NCBI GenBank assembly: GCA_964401685.1
Contig: CAYNZH010000003.1
Location: 1 to 64,000 of the forward strand
Reading direction: 5' to 3'
Origin: DASRQK01 sp964401685
GTDB taxonomy: Bacteria; Bacteroidota; Bacteroidia; Sphingobacteriales; Sphingobacteriaceae
Length of the DNA: 64,000 bases
The notes under the pieces were generated by a model. It did no database searches. It saw only the letters and a program-made list of their open reading frames with translations, and was not told the DNA's origin. The position numbers and the translations under genes are program-made. Below are positions 1-9,357 of this stretch, piece after piece (within the stretch, counting starts at the first letter, position 1; every line of letters starts with the position of its first letter).

Positions 1-614
1 TCTGGATTTTGTAACAGGGTTTTGGCAAATGTTCGGATTTTAGGCGGCATGGTGGCTGAAAACATGGCAGTCTGGCGGTTTTGAGGCAAATCCCTGATTA
101 TTCTGCTCAAATCGTCTTTAAAGCCCATGTCCAACATACGATCCGCTTCATCCAACACAAGAAATTTTAAGGTTTCAAAGGGCAGAACTCCCGAACTAAG
201 GTGGGCAATCAGTCTCCCAGGCGTTGCAATCACCAAATCGACTCCATCGCGTAGCGCCCGCCTCTGTTGCTCATAACCCATGCCATCTCCCCCACCATAT
301 ATCGCAATGGAACTCACGCCAGCAAAGTAGCCCAGTCCTTCCACCTGTTGATCGATCTGCATTGCAAGCTCACGTGTTGGAACAAGAATCAGTGCACTTA
401 CTTTAGGGCGATCAGCCATTTTACAAATTGCGTCCATCACCGGAAGCAAGTAAGCGGCCGTTTTTCCTGTTCCAGTCTGGGCACAGGCAATTACATCGTT
501 TTTTTGTTGGATCAGAGGTATGGTCTCCGCTTGTATAGGTGTTGGATCTTTGAAACCCATACTCGTCAAGCCTTCTAAAAGGCCCGGATCAAATTGGAAA
601 TTGCTAAAACTCAA
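1..614 (-). CDS. DEAD-box RNA helicase, N-terminal part (runs off window)
   Basis: ATP-dependent RNA helicase of the DEAD-box superfamily, expected to remodel structured RNA in the cytosol. About 204 residues are visible. They include a Q-motif (PTPIQ), Walker A (AQTGTGKT), motif Ia (PTRELA), motif Ib (TPGR), the DEAD box (VLDEADR) and motif III (SAT), so the first RecA-like lobe is complete. The second lobe lies beyond base 1. The start is a TTG at 614, reading (M)SFSNFQFDPGLL; an in-frame TAA lies three codons upstream and no ATG or GTG intervenes. The motifs resemble the RhlE subgroup, but without the C-terminus the subfamily is uncertain. It diverges from the RND efflux operon. Confidence 0.93.
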   Translation of the reverse strand, partial: MSFSNFQFDPGLLEGLTSMGFKDPTPIQAETIPLIQQKNDVIACAQTGTGKTAAYLLPVMDAICKMADRPKVSALILVPTRELAMQIDQQVEGLGYFAGVSSIAIYGGGDGMGYEQQRRALRDGVDLVIATPGRLIAHLSSGVLPFETLKFLVLDEADRMLDMGFKDDLSRIIRDLPQNRQTAMFSATMPPKIRTFAKTLLQNP

Positions 615-643
615 GGTAATTTACGTAAATTCAAATTAAAATA

Positions 644-651
644 CAAAATTA
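644..651 (-). promoter_or_regulatory. candidate -7 element for the DEAD-box gene
   Basis: On the minus strand this reads TAATTTTG, an exact match to the Bacteroidota -7 consensus TAnnTTTG, 30 bp upstream of the TTG start. No TTG lies at the usual 19-21 bp upstream, so only half of the promoter is recognisable. Confidence 0.35.
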
Positions 652-705
652 TGAAATATTTCCAAGCAAGACTAAGGATTTGTCAAACTTTTGTTAACTA
701 AAGGA

Positions 706-754
706 TTTATGGGCAAAAAACCATAAATTTTTCGGTTCTTTACGGTTCGAAAAA
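706..754. repeat. two adjacent inverted repeats upstream of the RND operon
   Basis: The first repeat is TTTATGG (706-712), an 8-base loop, and CCATAAA (721-727). It abuts a second: TTTTTCG (728-734), a 13-base loop, and CGAAAAA (748-754). The second loop and flank also contain a short direct repeat, CGGTTC. The pair lies 54-102 bp before the tolC-like start in the 193-bp divergent intergenic region. They could be operator sites or an RNA attenuator. I see no regulator gene nearby and no full consensus promoter for the operon. Confidence 0.5.
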
Positions 755-807
755 ATCCATTGACCCAAGCCGAGCGCACCATCTAAAGTCAAGATCGAGT
801 TTATATC

Positions 808-2136
808 ATGAAGATTAAATATATTTTAGTTACATCTCTATTTATCGCGGGTCTTCTCCAGACGGCCGTTAGCCAGATTTCGCTTCCGCCGAATCCGAAC
901 CTGGAAGATTATATAGAATTTGCCCTGCAAAACAGAGGGCAGGTTCAGCAGAGAGTCATTGACGAGGAAATCGGTGAACGAGAGATTGCCTCAGCACTAT
1001 CAGACTGGTTTCCACAAATCGCGGCCTCGGCCAACTATAACAGAAACATCATCGTGCCTACAAATGTCATCGGTGATCAGGTCATTCGTATGGGACAGCC
1101 GCACACAAGTGCGATGGTATTGCAGGTGGATCAGCAGATTCTCCAGCCCCATCTCCTGCAGGCGTCCAAAGCAGCAAGATTTATCCGGGAAAACAACTAT
1201 CTGAACACCGCATTGACCAAGACGAATACAGTGGTCGATGTGAGTAAGGCTTATTATGATATTCTCACGAGTTACGAGCAGCTCAACATTGTCAGAGAAA
1301 ACATCGCACGCATTCAGCAACAACTGGAAGATTCCGAAATCCGCTATCAGACTGGTATTGTAGACAAAACCGATTTCAAAAGAGCGCAAATTTCCCTCGC
1401 TAACGCCCGTGCCGATCTCAAGCGGGTGGAGGAGTTGTTGATTTATAAGCAGGATTATTTCAAAGAACTGATTGGGATGGACGCAGAAACCCCACTGAAC
1501 ATACGTCCCGAAGTCGATTTGGAAGAAGAATTTTTGGCAGGTGCTGCCCTATTGGATACGACAACCCTGCTTCAGGAAGAGAATCGCATTGAATACCAGC
1601 AAATACAAACACTGCAAAATCTTCAGAGAATCAATACGCAGTACAACAAATGGCAGTTTCTGCCTGGAATTTCGGCGTTTTACAATTATGCCTGGGATTT
1701 CAGAGCCCCCTCCTACGGGCAGCTCTACCAGAATAGTTCTCCGCGCTCTGTCTTTGGGCTCAGTCTGAGGTTACCGATTTTTGAAGGAACCCGGAGGGTT
1801 CAGGAAATCCGGAGGAGCCAGCTTTTGGAAGAGCGCTTGGACTGGGATCTGATCAATCTGCGCCGAAGCATTCAAACCGAACACAGTATGGCTCTGGCGA
1901 GTTATAGGGCAAACTTGAGCGACTGGAACGTCGCGAGGGGAAATGTTGCCCTGTCCGAGGAAGTGTATGAAGTCATCAAGTTACAATATGATGAAGGCAT
2001 AAAAACCTACCTTGACCTGATGATGGCAGAAACAGATCTCAGAACTTCTCAAATCAATTATTTAAATGCGTTGTACGCGGTTTTGTCAGCAAAACTGGAT
2101 GTGCAAAAAGCGTTGGGATTAATTACGATAAAGTAA
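808..2136 (+). CDS. TolC-like outer membrane efflux channel
   Basis: Outer membrane factor that forms the exit duct of a tripartite RND pump. The 442 residues begin with a signal peptide (MKIKYILVTSLFIAGLLQTAVS). Two long alpha-helical OEP-type repeats follow, rich in Gln, Glu and Asn, with the family-typical 'D..T..LN/L' patterns, for example YEVIKLQYDEGIKTYLDLMMAE near the C-terminus. Length is normal for the family. It is the first gene of a three-gene operon and lies 6 bp before the adaptor gene. The pumped substrate cannot be told from sequence. The assignment rests on domain pattern plus context. Confidence 0.92.
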   Translation: MKIKYILVTSLFIAGLLQTAVSQISLPPNPNLEDYIEFALQNRGQVQQRVIDEEIGEREIASALSDWFPQIAASANYNRNIIVPTNVIGDQVIRMGQPHTSAMVLQVDQQILQPHLLQASKAARFIRENNYLNTALTKTNTVVDVSKAYYDILTSYEQLNIVRENIARIQQQLEDSEIRYQTGIVDKTDFKRAQISLANARADLKRVEELLIYKQDYFKELIGMDAETPLNIRPEVDLEEEFLAGAALLDTTTLLQEENRIEYQQIQTLQNLQRINTQYNKWQFLPGISAFYNYAWDFRAPSYGQLYQNSSPRSVFGLSLRLPIFEGTRRVQEIRRSQLLEERLDWDLINLRRSIQTEHSMALASYRANLSDWNVARGNVALSEEVYEVIKLQYDEGIKTYLDLMMAETDLRTSQINYLNALYAVLSAKLDVQKALGLITIK

Positions 2137-2142
2137 ACAATA

Positions 2143-3261
2143 ATGAATAAAGCACCTTTTTATGCCCTGGCTTGTGTGGGCGCATTGATGTTCGTCGTTT
2201 CTTGTGGCCAAAAAAGCCAATCACCGGCGGGTGCCGGCGAAGAGACAGCAATTAGGGTTGTTACAACCAGTGTTTCCGAGGAAATCGTGACTGGTTACCG
2301 CCAATTCCCAGCCTATGTGGTTCCTCTCAATGAAACCGAGCTACGCGCCGAGGTCAACGGATATATCACACGGATTCATGTAGCCGATGGTGCATCGGTA
2401 AGTGCAGGCCAGGCCTTATATGAAATTGACCCAACGCGGTATGCGGCTTCGCTGGATCAGGCAAAGGCAAATTTAGCAATTGCGCAGGCCAATGAAGAGC
2501 GGCTGCAGCGGGATCTGAAACGTTATCAGACACTGGCTGAAAAGGACGCAATTGCGCGGCAGGTCCTGGACAATACAGCCACCGAACTCAGCAATGCCCA
2601 GGCGCAGGTGCAAGCGATGCAAGCTGCGCTGAACACGGCCGAAATAAATTTAAACAGATCGATCATCCGTGCGCCTTTTTCAGGAGTGATCGGAATTTCG
2701 GAGGTAAGGCAGGGTGCCTTGGTTACCGCGGGATCCACCTTGATAAACACAATCTCTGGAACCAATCCCATCGGTGTCGATTTTCAGGTGAATGAAAGCG
2801 ATTTGCAGCAAATTATAGAAATTCAGCAACAAGGGGGAGGCCAAAGAGATTCCTCTATCACTTTGCGGCTACCCGGTGGTGTCGATTACCCCCTGTCAGG
2901 GAGAATTGCGACGCTGGATCGGACCATTAACAGAAACACCGGAACGATCATGGTAAGGGCGCAATTTGAAAACCCGCAGGGGCAGCTTAGAGCCGGATCG
3001 AGTGCGGTTCTGAGCATTCGCCAAACTTCGCCTCAAGCAAAAATGGTCATCCCTTATAAGGCGGTTACCGAGCAGCTCGGCCAATCGGTTGTGTATGTCG
3101 TCGACGGGGAAAGCCGGGTTGAACAACGTATTGTCCAATTGGGCCTTAAAACAGGCGAAGACATTGTTATAGAAGAAGGATTAATTCCAGGAGAGACCGT
3201 CGTTATCGAAGGTTTGCTCAATATACGCCACGGTGCCCTAGTTCAGGCTGAGGAAAATTAA
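2143..3261 (+). CDS. RND efflux periplasmic adaptor (AcrA/MexA type, lipoprotein)
   Basis: Membrane fusion protein linking the inner-membrane pump to the outer-membrane channel. The 372 residues start with a lipoprotein signal whose lipobox (VVSC) puts the lipidated cysteine at residue 21, as in AcrA and MexA. Next come a barrel-sandwich/lipoyl half-motif (ELRAEVNGYITRIHVADGA), a helical hairpin of about 70 residues, the returning half-motif (IRAPFSGVIGI) and C-terminal beta-barrel and membrane-proximal domains. It is 9 bp upstream of the pump gene and in the same operon. Confidence 0.94.
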   Translation: MNKAPFYALACVGALMFVVSCGQKSQSPAGAGEETAIRVVTTSVSEEIVTGYRQFPAYVVPLNETELRAEVNGYITRIHVADGASVSAGQALYEIDPTRYAASLDQAKANLAIAQANEERLQRDLKRYQTLAEKDAIARQVLDNTATELSNAQAQVQAMQAALNTAEINLNRSIIRAPFSGVIGISEVRQGALVTAGSTLINTISGTNPIGVDFQVNESDLQQIIEIQQQGGGQRDSSITLRLPGGVDYPLSGRIATLDRTINRNTGTIMVRAQFENPQGQLRAGSSAVLSIRQTSPQAKMVIPYKAVTEQLGQSVVYVVDGESRVEQRIVQLGLKTGEDIVIEEGLIPGETVVIEGLLNIRHGALVQAEEN

Positions 3262-3270
3262 AAGGAAAAA

Positions 3271-6200
3271 ATGATTTCAGAAGTATTTATAAAACGGCCG
3301 GTAACCGCCATCGTAATATCCATAATGATCACTCTGATTGGAGCAATTTCGATCACGACGCTGCCAATCAGTCAATACCCAAAAATCTCACCACCAACGG
3401 TATCCATCAGTGCCAACTACACGGGTGCAGATGCCGAAACAGTGGAGCAAACGGTTACGACGCTTATTGAAGGTCAGGTCAACGGAACTCCGGGCATGAG
3501 CTACATGACCTCAAATAGTACATCAAGCGGCAGGGCAAGCGTCACCGTGACGTTCGACGTAGGCACAGATATAGATATTGCCACGCTCGATGTACAAAAT
3601 CGTGTGGGAATCGCAGAACCCGCATTACCCGAAGCCGTCCGACGACTCGGAGTAACGACCCGAAAGGCAAATACCGACGCGTTGATGATGATCGCGCTGT
3701 ATTCACCTAATGGAACCCGAACCCAGAATTTCCTAACAAACTATGTAAATCTTTACGTTCGGGACGCGCTGATGCGGGTAGATGGTGTCGGCGACGTGAT
3801 GGCCTTTGGCCAGCCTTTCTCCATGAGGGTGTGGCTAGACGCAGCAAAACTTTCCAGCCTCAATATGACGCCGGCTGACGTAAATGCAGCAATACAAGAT
3901 CAAAACCTAAGGGTTCCAGGCGGAAGTGTGGGGGCAAAACCTCAGTCCGATGCACAGGTCTTCGAGTTCCCGGTCATTTTGGAGGGCGCGTTGAATACAG
4001 AGGAGGCTTTCGAGGAAATCATCGTCAAAACCAATCCAGACGGATCTCTGGTTTACCTCAGGGATGTCGCCCGCGTGGAGCTCGGACAGTTTAGCTACGG
4101 TACGACCAATACGGTCAACGGGATGGTATCCTCGGGAATGATGATCAATCAGACCCCAGGAGGTAACGCGATTCAGACAGCTGAAGGCGTCTATGCTGCA
4201 CTGGATGAGCTGAAACAAGGATTCCCAAGTGACGTGGACTACATCGTTTCCTACGAGACCGTCACCGTAATACAGGCGTCGATCAGCGCGGTCATCATGA
4301 CCCTGATTGAGGCAGTGATCCTGGTAACTCTGGTCGTCTTTATTTTTCTCCAAAGTTGGCGGGCAACGCTGATCCCGATTTTGGCTATACCCGTTTCGAT
4401 CATCGGAACGTTTATATTTTTTCAGCTATTTGGATTTTCGATAAACAACCTCACGATGCTCGCTTTTGTTCTGGCAATCGGAATCGTGGTGGATGATGCG
4501 ATCGTTGTCGTGGAGGCCGTGCAACATTATCTGGATCAGGGTAAATATACGGCCAAGCAAGCTACGCGGTTGGCAATGAAAGATATTACGGCGCCAGTAA
4601 TTGCCATCGGACTGATCCTGGCGGCCGTTTTTATACCCGTGGCTTTTATTCCAGGAATGGTGGGTCGATTGTATCAACAATTTGCACTTACTATCGCGGT
4701 TTCCGTTCTAATTTCAGCGTTCGTTGCCTTAACATTAACACCCGCTCTTTGTTCATTGATTTTGAAACCTTCGACTCTGGGTCCAGATTCGCGCGGTCTG
4801 AGTCGGCTGTTTTATCGATTCAATTTATGGTTCAACAGAACGACGGCTAAATACGCCGAATGGGTGCGTTGGTGCATCAAAAAAGCGCCGCTGGTCATGG
4901 TGATGCTGGCCTGCGTCTATGTGGGTACTTTTGGCATGTTCAACGCCAAGTCTGGTGGTTTTATTCCCAGCGAAGATACGGGTACCTTTATGGTCGGTAT
5001 TGCTTTACCTGAAGGTGCATCCGCGGTCCGAACAAACCAAGTTTTAAAGGAAATTGAGGACGAATTTCGCGCAAATATTCCGGAGATCAACAACCTTACC
5101 GTAATCTCGGGGATGAACCTCCTCAACCGCTCGAGCAGCTCTAGCGGAGCTACTTTCTACATTCAGCTCAAGCCCTGGGCCGATCGAGGAAGAAGTTCGT
5201 TTGAAATCATTGATCAAGTTCGCCAAAGATATGCGAACTACCCCCATGCGAGCTTGATACCCGTAGCGCCGCCTTCTATTCCGGGTCTGGGCAGAAGTGG
5301 AGGCTTTTCTATCCAAATCTTGGACCAGCAGGGTGCTGACATAAAAGAATTTGAAGAAGCGGTGGCAGGTTTCGTCCAGGCGGCAAACGAAAGGCCGGAA
5401 ATTGGCAATGCCTATACCATGTTTAACTCCCGCACGCCAAATTACGAGGTACGGGTGAACCGGGAGCAAGTAAAGCGCATGGGGATCAACATCAGCGACG
5501 TATACCGAACACTTTCGGCGTATTTGGGAAGCAGTTATGTAAACGATTTTACGCGCTATGGGCGAAATTATCGTGTTGTAACGCAAGCAGACACCAATTA
5601 CCGTATGCAGATTGAGGATATCGACAAGTTGTTCGTCAAAAATCCCCAAGGGCTTTCGGTTCCGATCAGTACACTTGTGGACTATAGCATCGTTGAAAAA
5701 CCGTCCCTCATCAATCACTTCAATATGTTTCGATCCATTGAAGTGAGCGGGGATGCGGCCCCAGGCTATAGTAGTGGCGATGCGTTAGCAGCTCTGGAAG
5801 AAGTTGCGCTGAACCATTTGCCCACAGGCTATTCTCATCAATTTTCGGGTCTGAGCCTGCAAGAAAAGCAATCGGGGAGTACAACAATACTGATTTTTGC
5901 ACTCTGTATCGTTTTCGTATTCTTGCTGTTGGCTGCGCTGTACGAGAGTTGGTCTGTCCCTTTCTCAATCTTGCTATCGGTACCGCTGGGCCTGTTCGGA
6001 GCGATCTTGACGCTGATGCTTCTTCCCAAACTGGACAACAACGTGTACGCGCAAATAGGCCTTATTGCTATCATTGGTCTGGCGGCTAAAAATGCTATTT
6101 TAATCGTTGAGTTTGCTAAGGAAAGGGTCGATTGGGGCATGGACGTCATTAAGGCAACCATAGAAGCGGTCAAACTGCGTCTGAGACCTATATTGATGAC

Positions 6201-6456
6201 ATCATTTGCCTTCATTCTTGGAATTGTACCGCTCATGTTTTCCGTGGGCGCAGGCGCCATATCCAGACAGACTATTGGATGGACGGTATTTGGAGGCGTG
6301 CTAATCGCAACAATGCTCGCGATTTTTGTCGTGCCCGTACTGTTTGTCTTAATTACCAATATAGCTTACAGCAAAGAAAAGTTGGCTGAGCTTCAGGCCA
6401 ATTATAAAGCCAAACAGGCTCTGGAAGAGGGCAAGTCGGACGGAACATTGAGTTAA
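3271..6456 (+). CDS. RND multidrug efflux transporter (AcrB/MexB type, HAE1)
   Basis: Proton-driven inner-membrane pump of 1061 residues, the usual HAE1 length. It has the typical N-terminus (MISEVFIKRPVTAIVISIM), two large periplasmic loops and twelve predicted membrane spans. The proton-relay aspartates are present as D408-D409 in TM4 (GIVVDDAIVVVEAV). The TM10 lysine motif is present in GLAAKNAILIVEFAKE. The family signature suggests hydrophobic or drug export rather than metal export, because the CusA metal-binding methionines are not evident. Its stop codon overlaps that of the convergent barrel gene by 4 bp, leaving no room for a dedicated terminator. Confidence 0.96.
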   Translation: MISEVFIKRPVTAIVISIMITLIGAISITTLPISQYPKISPPTVSISANYTGADAETVEQTVTTLIEGQVNGTPGMSYMTSNSTSSGRASVTVTFDVGTDIDIATLDVQNRVGIAEPALPEAVRRLGVTTRKANTDALMMIALYSPNGTRTQNFLTNYVNLYVRDALMRVDGVGDVMAFGQPFSMRVWLDAAKLSSLNMTPADVNAAIQDQNLRVPGGSVGAKPQSDAQVFEFPVILEGALNTEEAFEEIIVKTNPDGSLVYLRDVARVELGQFSYGTTNTVNGMVSSGMMINQTPGGNAIQTAEGVYAALDELKQGFPSDVDYIVSYETVTVIQASISAVIMTLIEAVILVTLVVFIFLQSWRATLIPILAIPVSIIGTFIFFQLFGFSINNLTMLAFVLAIGIVVDDAIVVVEAVQHYLDQGKYTAKQATRLAMKDITAPVIAIGLILAAVFIPVAFIPGMVGRLYQQFALTIAVSVLISAFVALTLTPALCSLILKPSTLGPDSRGLSRLFYRFNLWFNRTTAKYAEWVRWCIKKAPLVMVMLACVYVGTFGMFNAKSGGFIPSEDTGTFMVGIALPEGASAVRTNQVLKEIEDEFRANIPEINNLTVISGMNLLNRSSSSSGATFYIQLKPWADRGRSSFEIIDQVRQRYANYPHASLIPVAPPSIPGLGRSGGFSIQILDQQGADIKEFEEAVAGFVQAANERPEIGNAYTMFNSRTPNYEVRVNREQVKRMGINISDVYRTLSAYLGSSYVNDFTRYGRNYRVVTQADTNYRMQIEDIDKLFVKNPQGLSVPISTLVDYSIVEKPSLINHFNMFRSIEVSGDAAPGYSSGDALAALEEVALNHLPTGYSHQFSGLSLQEKQSGSTTILIFALCIVFVFLLLAALYESWSVPFSILLSVPLGLFGAILTLMLLPKLDNNVYAQIGLIAIIGLAAKNAILIVEFAKERVDWGMDVIKATIEAVKLRLRPILMTSFAFILGIVPLMFSVGAGAISRQTIGWTVFGGVLIATMLAIFVVPVLFVLITNIAYSKEKLAELQANYKAKQALEEGKSDGTLS

Positions 6457-9266
6457 CCTCCAAAACCACCAAATCCGGATCCGAAATGCCGGAGGTTGTA
6501 GGTAAAACTCAGCATAAAATACTGCTTCAGCAGATTGGTTTGGGTGTCAGTGATATATCTTTCCGTGACGGAGCGATTCACGCTGACACCCTTATTAAGT
6601 ACGTCGTAGGCTGTAAATGTCAATTCAGCCCGTTGATTCCGAAGTAACTTTTTACCAAACGAAAGATTCCAGACCATGAATTCCTGCGCATAATTCTGAG
6701 AGATGCCCGCGTTCCGGTTATAATTTAAGGAGGAATTGAATCTAAGGCCCTTCCAAAAAATCCACGTCAAATCGTTTCTAAACGTTTGGTTGAGGTAGGT
6801 GAAATTCTCGCTTGCATTCCCCGGGCTGTTAACAAAGCTATAGCTTCCCGCATAGCTGATCCCAAAAATAATTTTTTGGCTGATTTTACTATTTACTCCG
6901 ACCCTTTGCCTGATCGAGTAGGAGTTGGAAGAAGTCTCCAGATCGTTCAGCATCCCTACATCATGGGTATGGTCGACGGAAGAATTAGAATTCAGGTTTA
7001 TTTTCAACGCCTTGATCGGAAAACCAAGAGAAACGTTAGCTCGGCTAGTATAATAACCATTCATATTGATAGGGCGAGAATATTGACCGCCCTTACCCAG
7101 AACCACGCCTGGGAGAATAGTCGTGTCCGAACGCGCAATTAACAAGCTATTGACTACCCGATTACTGATAATATCACTATTGAGCGTTATATTGATGTTC
7201 GTACCGCTTTGTCTGTTAGTCTTGTTGAAAGTAAAATTCAGGCGGTGAGCGTATTCCTGCACGAGTTGAGGGTTGCCTGTACGAATATTAAGCGGATTTT
7301 CATTATTTACAACATCTTGCAACTGGTTTACGGAAGGAGCATTGGTCGAAGCCCGGTATTCAAATCTAAAATTATGGCTTCTCGACGGACGGAACGTCAT
7401 CCGAAAATGAGGCAAGTAGCTTTGGAAACCATGGTCCAAGTAAGCATTCTCCGGAAAAATCTTTTGATTCTGTATGGTTGAGGTTTGAAAGTTCATTCCT
7501 GTGGAAATATTCCAGTGTTCTTTATTGAACATAAATGTCAATCCCGCGGACTGATAAAGGTTATCATTGTTAAATTCGTTTGAAAGTTGGCGATTCAACT
7601 CAGAAAACTGACCAGTTTCTGCGAGGTAATCAAGGGTTTCCCGATTCGAGTAATTGGCCCTATTCCTAAGGCTGTAATTACCTTCAACGCGAAAATTCTG
7701 TCCAAGAGGCTCGGTATAAGAAACTCTCCCACTATATCCGTTTCCCGAGGAAAGGGTGTTATTTTGACTATTGGTTGTATCGATCCTTCCAAGGATATGA
7801 TCCTCGAAGTATTGATTGATGGTATAATTCTGTGCCAATCCTTTATTGGAATTGCTGTTCCCGTCAACGCGGAAAGATACCGTCCGTCCTGCCTTGGCAA
7901 GCCGTAGTCGATAATTGAGTTGCCCGCCGAAACTGAGGTTGGTACGCTCGTTCGCATTCATTCGCTCTGAAGCGTTGAGCGGATCAGCATCTTTGAGATT
8001 GGTTTCCGCTGATGAAGAATTTGTTCCTGTATTGCGTTGTATTCTGAAATTGGGCTCAAAATCCAGGGACTGCATAGAATCTATCTCGTAGCGTAAATCA
8101 AAGTTCACCCGGTGACTCTGATTCTTGCGGTCATTTTCACTACGTGAAACGCTGATTTGATTGCTTTGATTATCAATAAGGGTTTCTCTATTTACTAAAT
8201 TGATCGTTCGACTGTTCGTCGAATTAATCGTATAATTTGTATTGAAGGTGATTTTCTCGAGCCACTCATTATTGTAATTCAGTGAAAGGGAATGGGTATT
8301 GGCTTGGCCTGGAATTCCCCCGGAACCGCCCCTTCCGCCCCGACCACCCTGCCGGGAATCCCCACCATCTGCTCCTACGTCAGGCATGGAAAAATCCGAC
8401 TGGCTAACATTATTTGTGACAGCATTGATGCTTATCCGCTCAACTCCACTAAAAAAATTCACGCTACCCCCCGTGTTATAGCGTTCGCTATTGCCCGCGG
8501 CAGCTGACATTCTCCCAAAGTACCCTGATCGCTTTTCAGGTTTAGTGACGATGTTGATGATTTTGTTCCGCTCTCCGTCATCAAATCCCGTAAACTGTGC
8601 TTGACGACTCTTCTCGTCTATAAACTGTATTTTGTCAATGATATCTGCCGGAAGAGACTTTAGCGCAATCCTCGGATCGGAGCTAAAAAACTCCTTGCCA
8701 TCGACAATTACCCGGGTTACCTGTTCGCCCTGGACCTGTACATTGCCTTGTGCGTCAATTTCCACGCCAGGCAGCTGCGCAAGTAATGCGTCTGAATCCG
8801 CGTAAGCTTCTGTTGGAAATGAACTAGCGTTGAACTCCGTCGTATCTCCCTTTAGCACGACGTCCGGCTGCGCCTGAACCACTACGCCGTCTAAGGCAAT
8901 AGATAATGTGCGCATTTTAATCTCTAGGGATTTGATTGGTTGATTGGAAATCACAATTTCCCGGGTATGCATCTCGTAGCCCAGGTGCTGAACCTGCATT
9001 GTTAGTGTGCCCCTTAAACGTGTATTAAAGGCAAATTTTCCGTCCTCTCCCGAGGCGATAGATTCTACTACCAGATCTTTTCCATCAACCGTTCGTACCA
9101 AGCGGATCGTCGTTCCACTCAGGGGCTCCGAACTAGCGCTATCACGCACCACTCCGGAAACAACGACAGCTGAAACCTGACTTGGAGTTTGCTGCGCGGC
9201 AGCTTGCACAGCCCAGACGGTCAGTACGAATATTAAAACTTTGGTCTTTAACAGAATCTTCGGCAT
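6453..9266 (-). CDS. TonB-receptor-like outer membrane beta-barrel protein
   Basis: Outer-membrane protein of 937 residues with a signal peptide ending near AQAAAQ. A CarboxypepD_reg-like domain follows at roughly residues 33-115 (VSGVVRDSASSEPLSGTTI). Then comes a plug-like domain (LLAQLPGVEIDAQGNVQVQG, VIVDGKEFF) and a long C-terminal barrel rich in Asn, Ser and Thr beta-hairpins. It resembles the Bacteroidota 'outer membrane beta-barrel family' (OMP_b-brl_3) rather than SusC. No classical TonB box is obvious and no SusD partner is adjacent. An Arg/Gly-rich loop lies near residues 308-327 and the C-terminus ends GSGFGGFGG. The ligand is unknown. The S9 peptidase gene is immediately upstream in the same direction. 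Confidence 0.85.
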   Translation of the reverse strand: MPKILLKTKVLIFVLTVWAVQAAAQQTPSQVSAVVVSGVVRDSASSEPLSGTTIRLVRTVDGKDLVVESIASGEDGKFAFNTRLRGTLTMQVQHLGYEMHTREIVISNQPIKSLEIKMRTLSIALDGVVVQAQPDVVLKGDTTEFNASSFPTEAYADSDALLAQLPGVEIDAQGNVQVQGEQVTRVIVDGKEFFSSDPRIALKSLPADIIDKIQFIDEKSRQAQFTGFDDGERNKIINIVTKPEKRSGYFGRMSAAAGNSERYNTGGSVNFFSGVERISINAVTNNVSQSDFSMPDVGADGGDSRQGGRGGRGGSGGIPGQANTHSLSLNYNNEWLEKITFNTNYTINSTNSRTINLVNRETLIDNQSNQISVSRSENDRKNQSHRVNFDLRYEIDSMQSLDFEPNFRIQRNTGTNSSSAETNLKDADPLNASERMNANERTNLSFGGQLNYRLRLAKAGRTVSFRVDGNSNSNKGLAQNYTINQYFEDHILGRIDTTNSQNNTLSSGNGYSGRVSYTEPLGQNFRVEGNYSLRNRANYSNRETLDYLAETGQFSELNRQLSNEFNNDNLYQSAGLTFMFNKEHWNISTGMNFQTSTIQNQKIFPENAYLDHGFQSYLPHFRMTFRPSRSHNFRFEYRASTNAPSVNQLQDVVNNENPLNIRTGNPQLVQEYAHRLNFTFNKTNRQSGTNINITLNSDIISNRVVNSLLIARSDTTILPGVVLGKGGQYSRPINMNGYYTSRANVSLGFPIKALKINLNSNSSVDHTHDVGMLNDLETSSNSYSIRQRVGVNSKISQKIIFGISYAGSYSFVNSPGNASENFTYLNQTFRNDLTWIFWKGLRFNSSLNYNRNAGISQNYAQEFMVWNLSFGKKLLRNQRAELTFTAYDVLNKGVSVNRSVTERYITDTQTNLLKQYFMLSFTYNLRHFGSGFGGFGG

Positions 9267-9278
9267 AAAAGATAGATT

Positions 9279-9350
9279 AGTAGCTGTTAGACGCGGCTGT
9301 GCTTCAAATGTTTAATCAGTAACACAAGTGTTGCACGGCTGACAGCTACT
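9279..9350. repeat. long inverted repeat between the S9 peptidase and barrel genes
   Basis: AGTAGCTGT (9279-9287) pairs perfectly with ACAGCTACT (9342-9350), and pairing continues inward with one mismatch over TAG/CTG. A small AACAC..GTGTT hairpin sits in the loop. It fills most of the 91-bp gap between two co-directional minus-strand genes. No T-tract follows on the minus strand, so it does not look like a simple intrinsic terminator. An intercistronic processing or stability hairpin is possible. Confidence 0.6.
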
Positions 9351-9357
9351 TGGATCT

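Noticed and set aside
5044..5718. Minus-strand open frame of 224 codons opposite the RND pump
   Set aside because: It is antisense to a well-supported transporter domain, has no recognisable motif and begins at no plausible promoter; it is a shadow of codon bias.
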